Positions 25,295-33,500 of a DNA stretch of 64,000 nt are shown piece by piece. Location of the stretch: assembly GCF_009363095.1 (NCBI RefSeq), contig NZ_CP045295.1:3529501-3593500 (forward strand), in the 5' to 3' direction. This stretch comes from Paenibacillus cellulositrophicus (GTDB taxonomy: Bacteria; Bacillota; Bacilli; Paenibacillales; Paenibacillaceae). Within the stretch, counting starts at the first letter, position 1. The number at the start of each line of letters is the position of its first letter. Below the pieces are notes generated by a model. It saw nothing but the letters and a program-made list of their open reading frames with translations, did no database searches and had not been told where the DNA came from. A program made the translations under genes and the position numbers.

Positions 25295-25347
25295 TTGACA
25301 TGACACCAGATGGTGTCATACAATTAAATTGTCACCAAAAGGTGTCA
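25295..25347 (+). promoter_or_regulatory. Promoter and two operators of the small ArsR gene
   Basis: -35 TTGACA (25295-25300), 18 bp spacer, -10 TACAAT (25319-25324). The spacer is itself the perfect palindrome TGACACCAGATGGTGTCA (25301-25318). A second copy, TGTCACCAAAAGGTGTCA (25330-25347), follows at the start site. Typical of strong autorepression. Confidence 0.85.
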
Positions 25348-25384
25348 CATCATGAGACGACAATCATGCTTAGGAGAGAGTGCT

Positions 25385-25714
25385 GTGAGCGAGAACAATG
25401 AGAACCGGGATGTATTTGACGCCGTTGCAGATCCAACCAGACGCCGACTGATTCGTCTGTTATCCGAAGCGGAGGAGCTCCCGCTTCATGAACTGACGCC
25501 ACATTTCCAGATGGGCCGGACAGCGGTATCCAAGCATTTGACCATCCTGAAAGAGGCCGGACTGGTCGTTGACCGGAAAGTCGGCAGAGAAACGCGATTC
25601 AGGCTGAACGCTTCCCCGCTCCAAGAAATTCAAGATTGGGTGGCTTATTATACCCAGTTCTGGAGTACAAATATGCTGCGCTTGAAGCAACTTTTAGAGG
25701 AGGAAGAAGAATGA
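25385..25714 (+). CDS. ArsR-family repressor (SdpR-like)
   Basis: 109 aa winged helix: FDAVADPTRRRLIRLLSEAEELPLHEL, GRTAVSKHLTILKEAGLV, GRETRFRLNASPLQEIQDW. No metal-binding cysteines. GTG 25385 lies 8 nt behind AGGAG. Regulators of this subgroup usually precede an SRPBCC-domain gene with an ATGA overlap. Here the overlapping ATG opens only a 3-codon frame before a terminator, as if the partner were deleted. Confidence 0.85.
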   Translation: MSENNENRDVFDAVADPTRRRLIRLLSEAEELPLHELTPHFQMGRTAVSKHLTILKEAGLVVDRKVGRETRFRLNASPLQEIQDWVAYYTQFWSTNMLRLKQLLEEEEE

Positions 25715-25720
25715 GTTTTT

Positions 25721-25750
25721 AAAAAGACCACCCATAGAGGTGGTCTTTTT
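25721..25750. terminator. Bidirectional terminator between arsR and pnkp
   Basis: AAAAAGACCACC-CATAGA-GGTGGTCTTTTT. Confidence 0.9.
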
Positions 25751-25779
25751 CATGGATCTACATGGGGAAGAATCAAACG

Positions 25780-28368
25780 CTACAGCCGTGGATCGATCTC
25801 CTGCTCCTGGGCGACCTCAAACAGCAGATTGGCCGCCGCTTCCTGGTACGCCGCATGCATCGGTTCGATCTCATCGTATTTCACGCCGAGCATCCAGAGG
25901 CCAAGCCGATATTCGTTCTGCGAAGTCCGCAGCTTGCGGGCGATGCTTTTCTGCTTCAGCAGCTTCCGGTACTTATGCGGGAACCGGTAGTCGTAGCCGT
26001 AAATAATGGACAGGTAGTCCGGGTTGCGCACTTTCATGTACGGTACCGTCCGGCCGTCCCAAGCCTCGGGCTTGATGACGACGCCTTCCATGTGCTTCTC
26101 CGTCGTCAGCTTGGCAAAGAACCGCTCCGCCTCTGCATAACTCTCCGGTTCGGACAAATCAAGCGAGACCGATTCATCGTCCGACAAGAAGCCGTACATC
26201 TCCGATGTCGTCCACTGCGGCAATTCCTCCCCGCCGTTTTCAAAGACGATTTTCAAGATGGCGAACGGTTTATACTCCATCTCCCCTGCTTCGGCATACA
26301 GCTCCAACTGTCTTTTGTACGTTTCGTAAGCTTCGGAATGCTCTGCCAACGATACGGACGTCTCCACAATTTCGTGCATATGCTTGTAGTTCTGGTACAG
26401 GTTGGCGCCGTATTTGTCGTTTAGGTCTTTTTTAGGCATGCGGTATTGATCCTGCTCGAAGCCGCTCGCCTGATACTGCTCGGTCAATGACTGCAGAGCG
26501 GTTTCGAAACCATGGTCCTGCAAAAAGGAAAGCTCGCCCTCCAGCGCCTTCTCGATCGGCTTGAACTGCCGCTGGATCAGCCCTTCGCCGAGGGCGTTCC
26601 ACGGCATCAGCTCGCCGTCCAGGATGAGCATGCGGATTCCCCGCTCCTGCATATAAGGGCCGAACTTGGCCAGCAGCCGATGGTAGACTTCCGTCAGATC
26701 CACCTGCTTCACCTTGTAACCGTTGCGGCTTACCGCGAAGCACTGCTCTATGTCGGGATGCAAATAAATATTGCAGCGCGATCCCATATATTTCGGCTGC
26801 AGCGCCACCTTCAGGACACCGTTCTCCTTGAAATAGTCCAAGCCCCGCTTCAGCGACTCCAGCTCACTTCTCTCCATATCTTTATCCGCCGGGGACATCG
26901 TGCCGGAAATGAAGTTGATTTTATGCCGGGAACAGTAGTGCAGCCTGCGGATATCGTCCTCCTCCAAATCCTGCACGGACACCTTCCGCTTTTCCTGGAA
27001 CAGCGTCGGGAGCTCCTCGGTCAGCACGGATGTGCGCGACTTATGCGATTTCATGAACGGTTTGAACGAAATCGTCACGGACGTTAACCCATTCCCATGC
27101 ACGGCGCCGGTGTCGAGATGGATTTTGTTCCGGATCCGGAAAGCCTGTTTGGCGGCCACGTGACCAAAGATATGATACGGGTGGTTTCCGACCGCCTCAT
27201 CCTTCAGGAAGGACAGCTGTTCCTCCAGCGGCGCCTCCCGGTCGATGCGGAAATTGCGCTGATGACGGGCCGACTGGGCGTCCAGCTTGCCGATATACTT
27301 TTTCAAGCAGGGTGCATGCGTTACATAATAAGAAGGGCCGTCCGTTCCTACATAGTGGTAAAAGGGCTTTGCCTTTTCCACCAGTGCGTTAAATTTCCGG
27401 AGCAGCTCAGCATCGTTTGCCAGTGTCTCGGTAGAATCAAAATACGTCTGCAGCAGCTCCTGATCCACGCCCTGGATCTCGCCCCGCAGGTATTTGTAGA
27501 CGAAATTTTCGTGATTCCCCAGCACGAACAGGAAATGCTCCTGATTCTCATACAGAAATTCGATGATTTCACGCGTCTGCTTGCCTTTATCGATCCAGTC
27601 GCCAGCCAGGATGACCTTCGTAGGCCGCAGCTTCTCCCCTGCGAGCAGCTTGCCTGCCTCCATCCGGAAGCCGTAGCTCAGCAGCAGGCCCTTCAGCTCT
27701 TCCACGCACTCATGAACATCCCCCACGATGATGTACTGCGGGCCATGCGGGAGAACCGTCTCCCGGTAAGCCTCCAAATCCTCGATCATCACGCGGTAGT
27801 CGGGATTGGCCTTGCTGCTTTCTTCAGGCCGGTAAAAGTCCTTGGCCCGCACCTTATGAATCTTCTCGTAGCCTTCGCGCGGCAGCGCGCCGAGCACGTC
27901 TTTCTTCAGGCGGTTGATATGATTCGTGATGAGCCGTTTGGAGCGTTCCGATGCGTAGTAGTCCTCCCTTTTCCGGTAATCGAAGACGATGACCTCAAGG
28001 TTGTAATGATTGCTGCGGGCGATCTCCCGTACCTTTTCGCGAAAATCCTCCGCCAGCCCCGTCGTGTCCACCACCACGAAATCGGCATTGACCGGAAACG
28101 ACGTAACCATCTTCAACCGCTCAAACAGCAGGTGAAAAGCCTGTTCGCTCGCCTCCAGCATCACTTGATCGTATTTATCGTAATCATATCCGAGCACCTC
28201 CTGGCGGATCCGGTCGGAGGACAGATATTGAATGTTTGCTTTCAATTTCGATGTCTCATCCTCAAACCGCAGTCCCGGAATCAGCACGTCTTGGGCAAAC
28301 GTCGTTTTGCCGCATTCCGTGGAACCGACGAGCATGAAGATGGTATGCATTTTTGTGCGGATTTCCAT
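25780..28368 (-). CDS. pnkp: Bacterial Pnkp: RNA 5'-kinase / 2',3'-phosphatase / ligase
   Basis: 862 aa, close to the ~870 of Clostridium thermocellum Pnkp, with the same three modules. Kinase 1-170: P-loop GSTECGKTT (15-23), D52, DTTG (101-104). Metallophosphatase 210-430: GDVHE (216-220), GDWIDKG (256-262), GNHE (284-287), H351 and H402. Ligase/adenylyltransferase 475-862: nucleotidyl-acceptor lysine K526 in QPKYMGSR and a DGELMPW motif. It heals ribotoxin-cut tRNA ends (phosphorylates 5'-OH, removes 2',3'-phosphate) and seals them with Hen1. Starts 5 bases after the hen1 stop. Confidence 0.93.
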   Translation of the reverse strand: MEIRTKMHTIFMLVGSTECGKTTFAQDVLIPGLRFEDETSKLKANIQYLSSDRIRQEVLGYDYDKYDQVMLEASEQAFHLLFERLKMVTSFPVNADFVVVDTTGLAEDFREKVREIARSNHYNLEVIVFDYRKREDYYASERSKRLITNHINRLKKDVLGALPREGYEKIHKVRAKDFYRPEESSKANPDYRVMIEDLEAYRETVLPHGPQYIIVGDVHECVEELKGLLLSYGFRMEAGKLLAGEKLRPTKVILAGDWIDKGKQTREIIEFLYENQEHFLFVLGNHENFVYKYLRGEIQGVDQELLQTYFDSTETLANDAELLRKFNALVEKAKPFYHYVGTDGPSYYVTHAPCLKKYIGKLDAQSARHQRNFRIDREAPLEEQLSFLKDEAVGNHPYHIFGHVAAKQAFRIRNKIHLDTGAVHGNGLTSVTISFKPFMKSHKSRTSVLTEELPTLFQEKRKVSVQDLEEDDIRRLHYCSRHKINFISGTMSPADKDMERSELESLKRGLDYFKENGVLKVALQPKYMGSRCNIYLHPDIEQCFAVSRNGYKVKQVDLTEVYHRLLAKFGPYMQERGIRMLILDGELMPWNALGEGLIQRQFKPIEKALEGELSFLQDHGFETALQSLTEQYQASGFEQDQYRMPKKDLNDKYGANLYQNYKHMHEIVETSVSLAEHSEAYETYKRQLELYAEAGEMEYKPFAILKIVFENGGEELPQWTTSEMYGFLSDDESVSLDLSEPESYAEAERFFAKLTTEKHMEGVVIKPEAWDGRTVPYMKVRNPDYLSIIYGYDYRFPHKYRKLLKQKSIARKLRTSQNEYRLGLWMLGVKYDEIEPMHAAYQEAAANLLFEVAQEQEIDPRL

Positions 28369-28373
28369 GAGCT

Positions 28374-29639
28374 CTAAGCCCCCTCTTTCTTCAAAATAAC
28401 GCCCTGTGTCGTCCGGATCTGGTCGACCTCATCCCCGATCGTGGCGAAGTCATGCGACAGTCCGAGCCCCTGAATCACATCCAGCATCCACGTCTGGAAC
28501 TCATCCTGCCCCATCTCCCACTTGTGGTCGTCATGGCGGAAGCCGGACAGCTCGTAATAACGGTTAAAGTCCGCGTTCGGCGTTGTGATCACCAAATGAT
28601 CAAAATCTACCCCGGCCACGATCTGCCGAATCAGCTGCGCCGCCTCCTCTCTGCTCATATGCTCGATAACTTCCGTCAGGATCACGTCGACCTGTTCGCC
28701 GTTATAGTCCTCGAGAAAATGGTCCATCGAGTGGAAGGGCGCAATGTTATCGATTTGCCGGGACTCCGCTTTGCGGGTCAGGGCCGCCAGGCTCTCTTCG
28801 TCGATATCGACCGCGTAGTAGCTTCCTTCGATTTTGCCGGCAAACGGCAGCGCATAAAAGCCCTCGCCGCACCCGATGTCGAGAATGGACTTATCGAAAG
28901 GCAGCACGCCGCCGATGTAATTTCGGCGCTGCAGCGCCGTACCTCCATACGCAAATTGGATGGTATAGCGTGCCGACGCTTCAAGCTCCGCCTTGTACTT
29001 GTTATACCGCTCCCGGGAAGCCAGGAAATTGCGGACGAACAGGCTGCGGATGTAAAACGGTGCGTCGATCACGTTGATGCTGCGGATGTATTTGTCCAGC
29101 ACATGCTCGGAAATGTCGATATATTCGTTGCCGAACATGGACAGGAACAAGCACAGCACGCTTACGGCGTGAAGGAGCTCATAAAGGCTGCGCTGCGTCG
29201 TCACCGTGAGCGAGTAGCTCTTATGCGCCTGATGCGTAATCTGAAACGTGAAGTCCTTGAGATGCTTTTCAAAAAAATCGATGTAGCGCGTGAGCTCGAT
29301 ATGAATCATGCCGATCATCAACGTATGCTCATACCCCTCCGTATCTCGTTCGTCTTGGTGCTTGAGCGGGTGAGCGAAAAACTCGCTGATTGCGTTGAGC
29401 GGAAATAACGGCGTGTTGTAACGCGACACGTTCAAATATTCGAACTGCTCGTCGGCATGCTGCTTATAGGAAATTTCATTATCGGCGTCTTTGAAATAGA
29501 CGTTGAACGTCTGCTCATCCGAATACCAGCCGTAGGCCATCCCTTTGCGGATGCTGCGGAGAATCATGCCGGAATGCGGGTTCTTTTTGATCAAAAATGA
29601 AAACTGCGGATTCGTGGACTTGATTTGCACGATCGCCAT
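28374..29639 (-). CDS. hen1: Hen1-type 3'-terminal RNA ribose 2'-O-methyltransferase
   Basis: 421 aa. The N-terminal ~240 residues are the bacterial Hen1 domain that activates the Pnkp ligase in characterised systems. The C-terminal methyltransferase has SAM site DIGCGEG (254-260) and the Hen1 metal motif: E323, E326 and H327 in EVIEH, and H369 in FRHDDHKWE. It methylates the 2'-OH at the break so that the repaired RNA resists renewed cleavage. Immediately upstream of pnkp and divergent from two WYL genes; a perfect 14-base palindrome lies in its upstream region. Confidence 0.92.
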   Translation of the reverse strand: MAIVQIKSTNPQFSFLIKKNPHSGMILRSIRKGMAYGWYSDEQTFNVYFKDADNEISYKQHADEQFEYLNVSRYNTPLFPLNAISEFFAHPLKHQDERDTEGYEHTLMIGMIHIELTRYIDFFEKHLKDFTFQITHQAHKSYSLTVTTQRSLYELLHAVSVLCLFLSMFGNEYIDISEHVLDKYIRSINVIDAPFYIRSLFVRNFLASRERYNKYKAELEASARYTIQFAYGGTALQRRNYIGGVLPFDKSILDIGCGEGFYALPFAGKIEGSYYAVDIDEESLAALTRKAESRQIDNIAPFHSMDHFLEDYNGEQVDVILTEVIEHMSREEAAQLIRQIVAGVDFDHLVITTPNADFNRYYELSGFRHDDHKWEMGQDEFQTWMLDVIQGLGLSHDFATIGDEVDQIRTTQGVILKKEGA

Positions 29640-29693
29640 ACTGCACTCTCCTTGCTTGCGGGTTTCAATTCCTTGCTGTCATCATCGCTTATT

Positions 29694-29707
29694 TTCGTGC
29701 GCACGAA
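29694..29707. promoter_or_regulatory. Palindrome upstream of hen1
   Basis: TTCGTGCGCACGAA, perfect 14 bp, between a possible minus-strand -35 (TTGCGC) and -10 (AATAAG). Candidate site for the divergent WYL regulator. A TACAAT -10 for the WYL operon lies near 29832. Confidence 0.5.
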
Positions 29708-29871
29708 CATGGCGCAAGTATTACGACCCGGCATAGAAATCTGGTGAAACAGGCGTCATTCGCGTTTCCGCTCACACGATCATGGCACGCTCATGGTAAG
29801 GTTCACGTGTTAACCAGCCGGTTCTCCTGCTACAATAGAATGAGATCGATACGGAAAAGGAGAACCGTCAG

Positions 29872-31179
29872 ATGGCCAAAGAGAGCTTTGATAAAGAAAT
29901 CCAGTTTTTGCGCTTGCTGGTGCTGACGAGCGGGGCGTATAACCGGAAGCAGTTCGCCAAGAGGCTGGGGATTTCCGTGAATACGTTCGATAAGACGATC
30001 CGCCGCCTCAAGGAGATTGTCCAGACCACGTACCAGCAGCTGCCGGAGGAACAGGGCAAGGAGTTCAGCGAAGGGCTGCGTTACAACTACTACGATTCGG
30101 CCGACCCGATGCTGCTGTTCCTGTTCCGCGCCAAGTCGCTGAAAGAATCGGAAAGCGAGCGGCTGTCCCTGCTGCTTGGGGCGCTTGGTACGCAGTCCTT
30201 TACGGCGCTGGAGCTGCTGGACTGCTGCACGAACGCGATGGCCGCCCATCTCCCGCTCCCGGATGAGAAGACGATCCGCAAGGATCTGAAGTACCTGGAA
30301 GAAGTAGGGGTGATCCGCAAAATAGGCGGAGCGCGCCCTTACCGTTACGCCATTCGCGGCGAGCTCGTTCAGGAGCTGACCGAGGATGAGCTGCTGGATT
30401 TGTATGATTTTGTGGACGTCATGGCGGGCACCCAAATTCCTTCCGTGCAGGGCTACCTGCTGCGGGACGGACTGAAGAAGCAGCTGATGCGAAGCCATTC
30501 GGAGAAGCATGCGGTCGAGCCCTTTTTATATAAATATCACTATCACTCGCGGATTTTGGACGAAGCCCATTTGTTCACCATTCTGGATGCGATCCGCAAG
30601 CATCGGAAGGTCCGGTTCCTGTACTTCTCGCCCAAAGCGGAAAAAAGTTACGCCTCCCAAAACACTAACCCGCTGTTTGAACGGAAAACGCAGGGCAAGC
30701 TGGAGCAGACGCTACCGCTAAAGGTCGTGTACGACCATCAATACGGCCGCTGGTATCTGCTGTCCTATGGCCGGGAAGGCATCCGGAAATACCGGATGGA
30801 GGGCATCACGCAGTTTGAGGAAGCGGAAGAGGCGGATCCCGTCTGGTTTGCGGAGAAGCAGCAGGAGCTGCTGGAGAAGCTGCGCTACAGCTGGCTGATC
30901 GACACCGGCGCACCGGTCACGGTCCGGGCTAAATTTTACAATCCCAGCGACGGACCGAACTTCATCAAAGAGCGGGTGCTGCTGCAGGGTCAGTGGGGGC
31001 AAATCGTCGAAGAAGATGACGAAGCCTTTATTTACGAGATTACCGTAAACGGCACGACGGAAATCAAGCCGTGGCTGCGGAGCTTCGGTTCCAGCTGTGA
31101 GGTGCTTGAGCCGATCCGGCTGCGCCGCGAAATGATCGCGGAATGGAAGGAGATACGCGCCTATTATGAATCTGTTTGA
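29872..31179 (+). CDS. WYL-domain transcriptional regulator (RNA-repair locus)
   Basis: 435 aa. N-terminal HTH (KRLGISVNTFDKTIRRLKEIV), a second helical segment ~125-160 (LPDEKTIRKDLKYLEEVGVI), WYL domain ~235-330 (HRKVRFLYFS ... YGRWYLLSYGREGIRKYRMEGI) and a C-terminal extension. WYL domains bind nucleotides or nucleic acid and often control damage-response and phage-defence genes. Divergent from hen1-pnkp and overlapping a second WYL gene by 14 nt. Probably senses broken RNA or a nucleotide signal; inference. Confidence 0.85.
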   Translation: MAKESFDKEIQFLRLLVLTSGAYNRKQFAKRLGISVNTFDKTIRRLKEIVQTTYQQLPEEQGKEFSEGLRYNYYDSADPMLLFLFRAKSLKESESERLSLLLGALGTQSFTALELLDCCTNAMAAHLPLPDEKTIRKDLKYLEEVGVIRKIGGARPYRYAIRGELVQELTEDELLDLYDFVDVMAGTQIPSVQGYLLRDGLKKQLMRSHSEKHAVEPFLYKYHYHSRILDEAHLFTILDAIRKHRKVRFLYFSPKAEKSYASQNTNPLFERKTQGKLEQTLPLKVVYDHQYGRWYLLSYGREGIRKYRMEGITQFEEAEEADPVWFAEKQQELLEKLRYSWLIDTGAPVTVRAKFYNPSDGPNFIKERVLLQGQWGQIVEEDDEAFIYEITVNGTTEIKPWLRSFGSSCEVLEPIRLRREMIAEWKEIRAYYESV

Positions 31180-32017
31180 AAAGATTTTTAACTACCAGAT
31201 CATCTCGCGCCTCGACGATTCCGGCACCTTCATGGTCACCGCCCACGAACGCGCTTGGCTGAAAACCGTGCTGGAGCACCCCGCCGCTTCCGAAGCATTT
31301 ACGCCGGAAACGCTGGCGAAGCTGGCGGCTCTGCTGGCCGAAGATGAAGCGATGGACACCGGCGCTCACCTGATCGAGAAAGCGCGGAGCCGGGAAAAGC
31401 AGGTATACCACCCCCTCCTGCGCCCGCTGCGCCGCCTGATCATGAACCGGAGCGGCATCCGCGTCACCCACGCCCTGAAAAGCGGGCAGGTCTACTCCAA
31501 CCAACTGGGCGTGCCGTACCGGCTGGAGTATTCCATGGTGAAGCGGGAATGGTACCTGCTGTGGCACCATATCCGCAATCGCGCCTTCATGAGCACGAAG
31601 CTGGATAACATTCTCTCTGTCACCGAGCAGGAGCTGCCGCTTGAGCGGGTGAGCGATATTTTGACGCGGATTAGCGAGACGCTGGAGAACCGCAAAGCCG
31701 AGGTGCTCGTCCAGATCATCCCGCAGTATAACCAAGAGATGTCGCGCATTCTGTATGCGCTGTGCTGCTTTGACAAGGAAGTGCAGTATGACGCACAAAC
31801 CGATACCTATACGGTCAAGGTATGCGTTATGGGCGATGAGAGGGAATTTCTGCTGTCCAAGCTGCGCTTCCTGGGCAAACGGGTGCGGGTGTTTGAAGGA
31901 GAGTATGTGAAGAGACGTATGCTGGAGGCTTCGGTGAAGGCACTGGAACGGTACGGCGTGGTGGAGGAAGTTACGGTTATGGTTAAGGATGAGGATGCGC
32001 TAAACCCCGCTCAATGA
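31166..32017 (+). CDS. Second WYL-domain protein, lacking an obvious HTH
   Basis: 283 aa. A short N-terminal helical region (1-90), then a WYL-like core (~105-170: RLEYSMVKREWYLLWHHIRN), with TKLDNILSV in place of the usual arginine-rich yRldRI, and a C-terminal WCX-like domain. No helix-turn-helix is evident, so it may act as a partner of the first WYL protein instead of binding DNA alone. Its stop codon lies inside the loop of the terminator hairpin. Confidence 0.75.
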   Translation: MNLFEKIFNYQIISRLDDSGTFMVTAHERAWLKTVLEHPAASEAFTPETLAKLAALLAEDEAMDTGAHLIEKARSREKQVYHPLLRPLRRLIMNRSGIRVTHALKSGQVYSNQLGVPYRLEYSMVKREWYLLWHHIRNRAFMSTKLDNILSVTEQELPLERVSDILTRISETLENRKAEVLVQIIPQYNQEMSRILYALCCFDKEVQYDAQTDTYTVKVCVMGDEREFLLSKLRFLGKRVRVFEGEYVKRRMLEASVKALERYGVVEEVTVMVKDEDALNPAQ

Positions 32018-32026
32018 GCGGGGTTT
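32002..32026. terminator. Bidirectional terminator overlapping the WYL stop codon
   Basis: AAACCCCGC-TCAATGA-GCGGGGTTT. The 5' arm encodes the last residues (NPA) of the WYL protein and TGA (32015-32017) is in the loop. Confidence 0.8.
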
Positions 32027-32039
32027 AGCTATTTGCGGA

Positions 32040-32930
32040 CTACTCTTCATACCATGGATTTAAATGAACCATAACCTCTCCGACATCGGAGCAATGCTTC
32101 ATAATCGTTTGTTTAATATTTCTGGAGATATCATGCCCTTCCTGAACACTAAGCTCAGCCGCCACCCCGACTCGAATATCAACAATAATATAATGGCCGT
32201 GGTCTCTCGCACGAAGGCGATCCAGACGCTTTACTTCCGGAACCGTTTTGACTAACTCCGTAAGCTCGTTCATTTTCTCCAAGTCCACGTTTTTCTCCAT
32301 CAAAACATCGACCGAGGATTTTCCCATATGAATCGCCAGCTTTAACACCAAATAAGCGACGACGATTCCGGCAATAGGATCGCCATAAGAGAGAATCGCG
32401 ATATCGTAATGATCGCCGAGCATGCCCAATGCGATGCCGATGACCGCGGCAATGGAAGCATAGACATCTGCCAGATGATCATAAGCTGTGGCAATGAGCC
32501 CACTGCTTCGATGACGTTTTCCGATAGCCATGGTATAAACATAGAGAACTTGCTTCAAAATCAAAGAAAAAGCCGCTGCTGCCAGCGCGACGACGGTCGT
32601 TTTGTGCGGGGGTTCGAACAGCACCATGACGGAGTGATAGGCCATATATAGAGCGGCCAGCGCTAAAATGATGGCCACGCCCCCTGCCCCCAGCACCTCT
32701 GCCTTCCCATGACCATAGGGATGATCCTCATCCGGAGGCTGCTTGGAGATTCGCATGGAGCTGAGGGCTGCGCCTGTGGCGACGACGTCTCCTGCATTAT
32801 GAACGCCATCGGCAATGAGTACCGGACTATTGGATAAAAATCCAACACCGAGTTTAATAGCGGTTAATACGATATTACTTATGAAGCTGAGCCAAATGGC
32901 AAATGTCGATTGTTTGTCTTCATGGTTCAC
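32040..32930 (-). CDS. Cation diffusion facilitator (CDF) metal transporter
   Basis: 296 aa antiporter exporting divalent metal (Zn, Co, Mn or Fe) against protons. Six helices. The metal site shows DGVHNAGD in helix 2 and DHLAD in helix 5, and a DEDHPYGHGKAE loop follows helix 2. The C-terminal cytoplasmic domain (~215-296) has the ferredoxin-like fold with histidines in DHGHYIIVDIRV. Metal not certain: HNAGD/HLAD differs from the HD-HD of zinc exporters and fits Mn/Fe-type members. A structured leader with a terminator lies upstream. Confidence 0.88.
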   Translation of the reverse strand: MNHEDKQSTFAIWLSFISNIVLTAIKLGVGFLSNSPVLIADGVHNAGDVVATGAALSSMRISKQPPDEDHPYGHGKAEVLGAGGVAIILALAALYMAYHSVMVLFEPPHKTTVVALAAAAFSLILKQVLYVYTMAIGKRHRSSGLIATAYDHLADVYASIAAVIGIALGMLGDHYDIAILSYGDPIAGIVVAYLVLKLAIHMGKSSVDVLMEKNVDLEKMNELTELVKTVPEVKRLDRLRARDHGHYIIVDIRVGVAAELSVQEGHDISRNIKQTIMKHCSDVGEVMVHLNPWYEE

Positions 32931-33094
32931 GTTTTTAACTCCTTACACATTCAGTAGCATCCGTGTTGAAACGATAGGTTTTAATAGTAGCGTACAAATA
33001 CCGTGTGGGTCCAGAGAAACAGTTTTTGTGTGTCCCTAAAAAGTATGACTTGGCATAAAGAGTTGTACGGGTGAAAAATATTTTTACATAACAA

Positions 33095-33201
33095 AAAAAG
33101 CCTCCTATCAAGGAGACTTATCTGAAATTTGGTTGACGACCTCGACCATCGGTAAGCTCGCCTCTTCCCTGTTGGCTATTAGCTGGCAAGGTCGTTTTTT
33201 T
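33095..33201 (-). ncRNA. Candidate structured leader with terminator upstream of the CDF gene
   Basis: Minus strand: a closed structure with outer stem CGACCT/AGGTCG (33137-33194) around a ~46-base conserved-looking core, followed by a 7-bp hairpin AGTCTCC-TTGAT-AGGAGGCT and T7 (33095-33118), then the CDF gene 165 bases on. The order aptamer-terminator-gene suggests transcription attenuation, but it matches no riboswitch class I know. Read on the plus strand the outer stem itself is followed by T7, so it may only be a terminator. Confidence 0.4.
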
Positions 33202-33258
33202 GATTCATTCTAAATTTATAGTCCGAAACTTAAAAATGAGTGTTTACCCTTGAGAGGC

Positions 33259-33347
33259 TTGCCCATTCCCAAATGTTCATTATCCATAAGATATGATTAT
33301 CTATTTACCGCTTTGCCCATACCCAATCCGAATTAAATCATAAGATA
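33259..33347 (+). promoter_or_regulatory. Duplicated sigma-E/K-like promoter before yjcZ
   Basis: Two ~40-base direct repeats, each TTGCCCATnCCCAA with CATAAGATA 26 bases after the first T (33259/33285 and 33313/33339). CATAnnnTA is the -10 of mother-cell sigma factors. The second lies about 34 bases before the yjcZ start. The rest of the 32931-33380 gap holds only the hairpins described separately. Confidence 0.5.
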
Positions 33348-33380
33348 CATTGTACTTTAAACTCAAGGAGGTAGTAAGGG

Positions 33381-33500
33381 ATGAGTGGAGTTGTAGGAGG
33401 AGTTGGCGCAGGGTACGGTTACGGCTTGCACAACAATGTTGGTGCTATCCTTGTGTTGTTTATTCTGTTGGTAATTATTTTGGCAGCATTTTGTTGGTAA
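33381..33500 (+). CDS. YjcZ-family sporulation protein
   Basis: 39 aa. Gly/Tyr-rich start (MSGVVGGVGAGYGYG) and one hydrophobic helix ending in AAFCW, the YjcZ pattern: tiny membrane peptides made during sporulation. ATG 33381 is 9 nt behind AAGGAGG; TAA ends at 33500. Two CATAnnnTA promoters upstream fit mother-cell expression. Confidence 0.85.
   Translation: MSGVVGGVGAGYGYGLHNNVGAILVLFILLVIILAAFCW

Noticed and set aside
27097..28377. 426-residue plus-strand frame opposite pnkp
   Set aside because: Antisense to the conserved kinase/phosphatase modules; no start signal.
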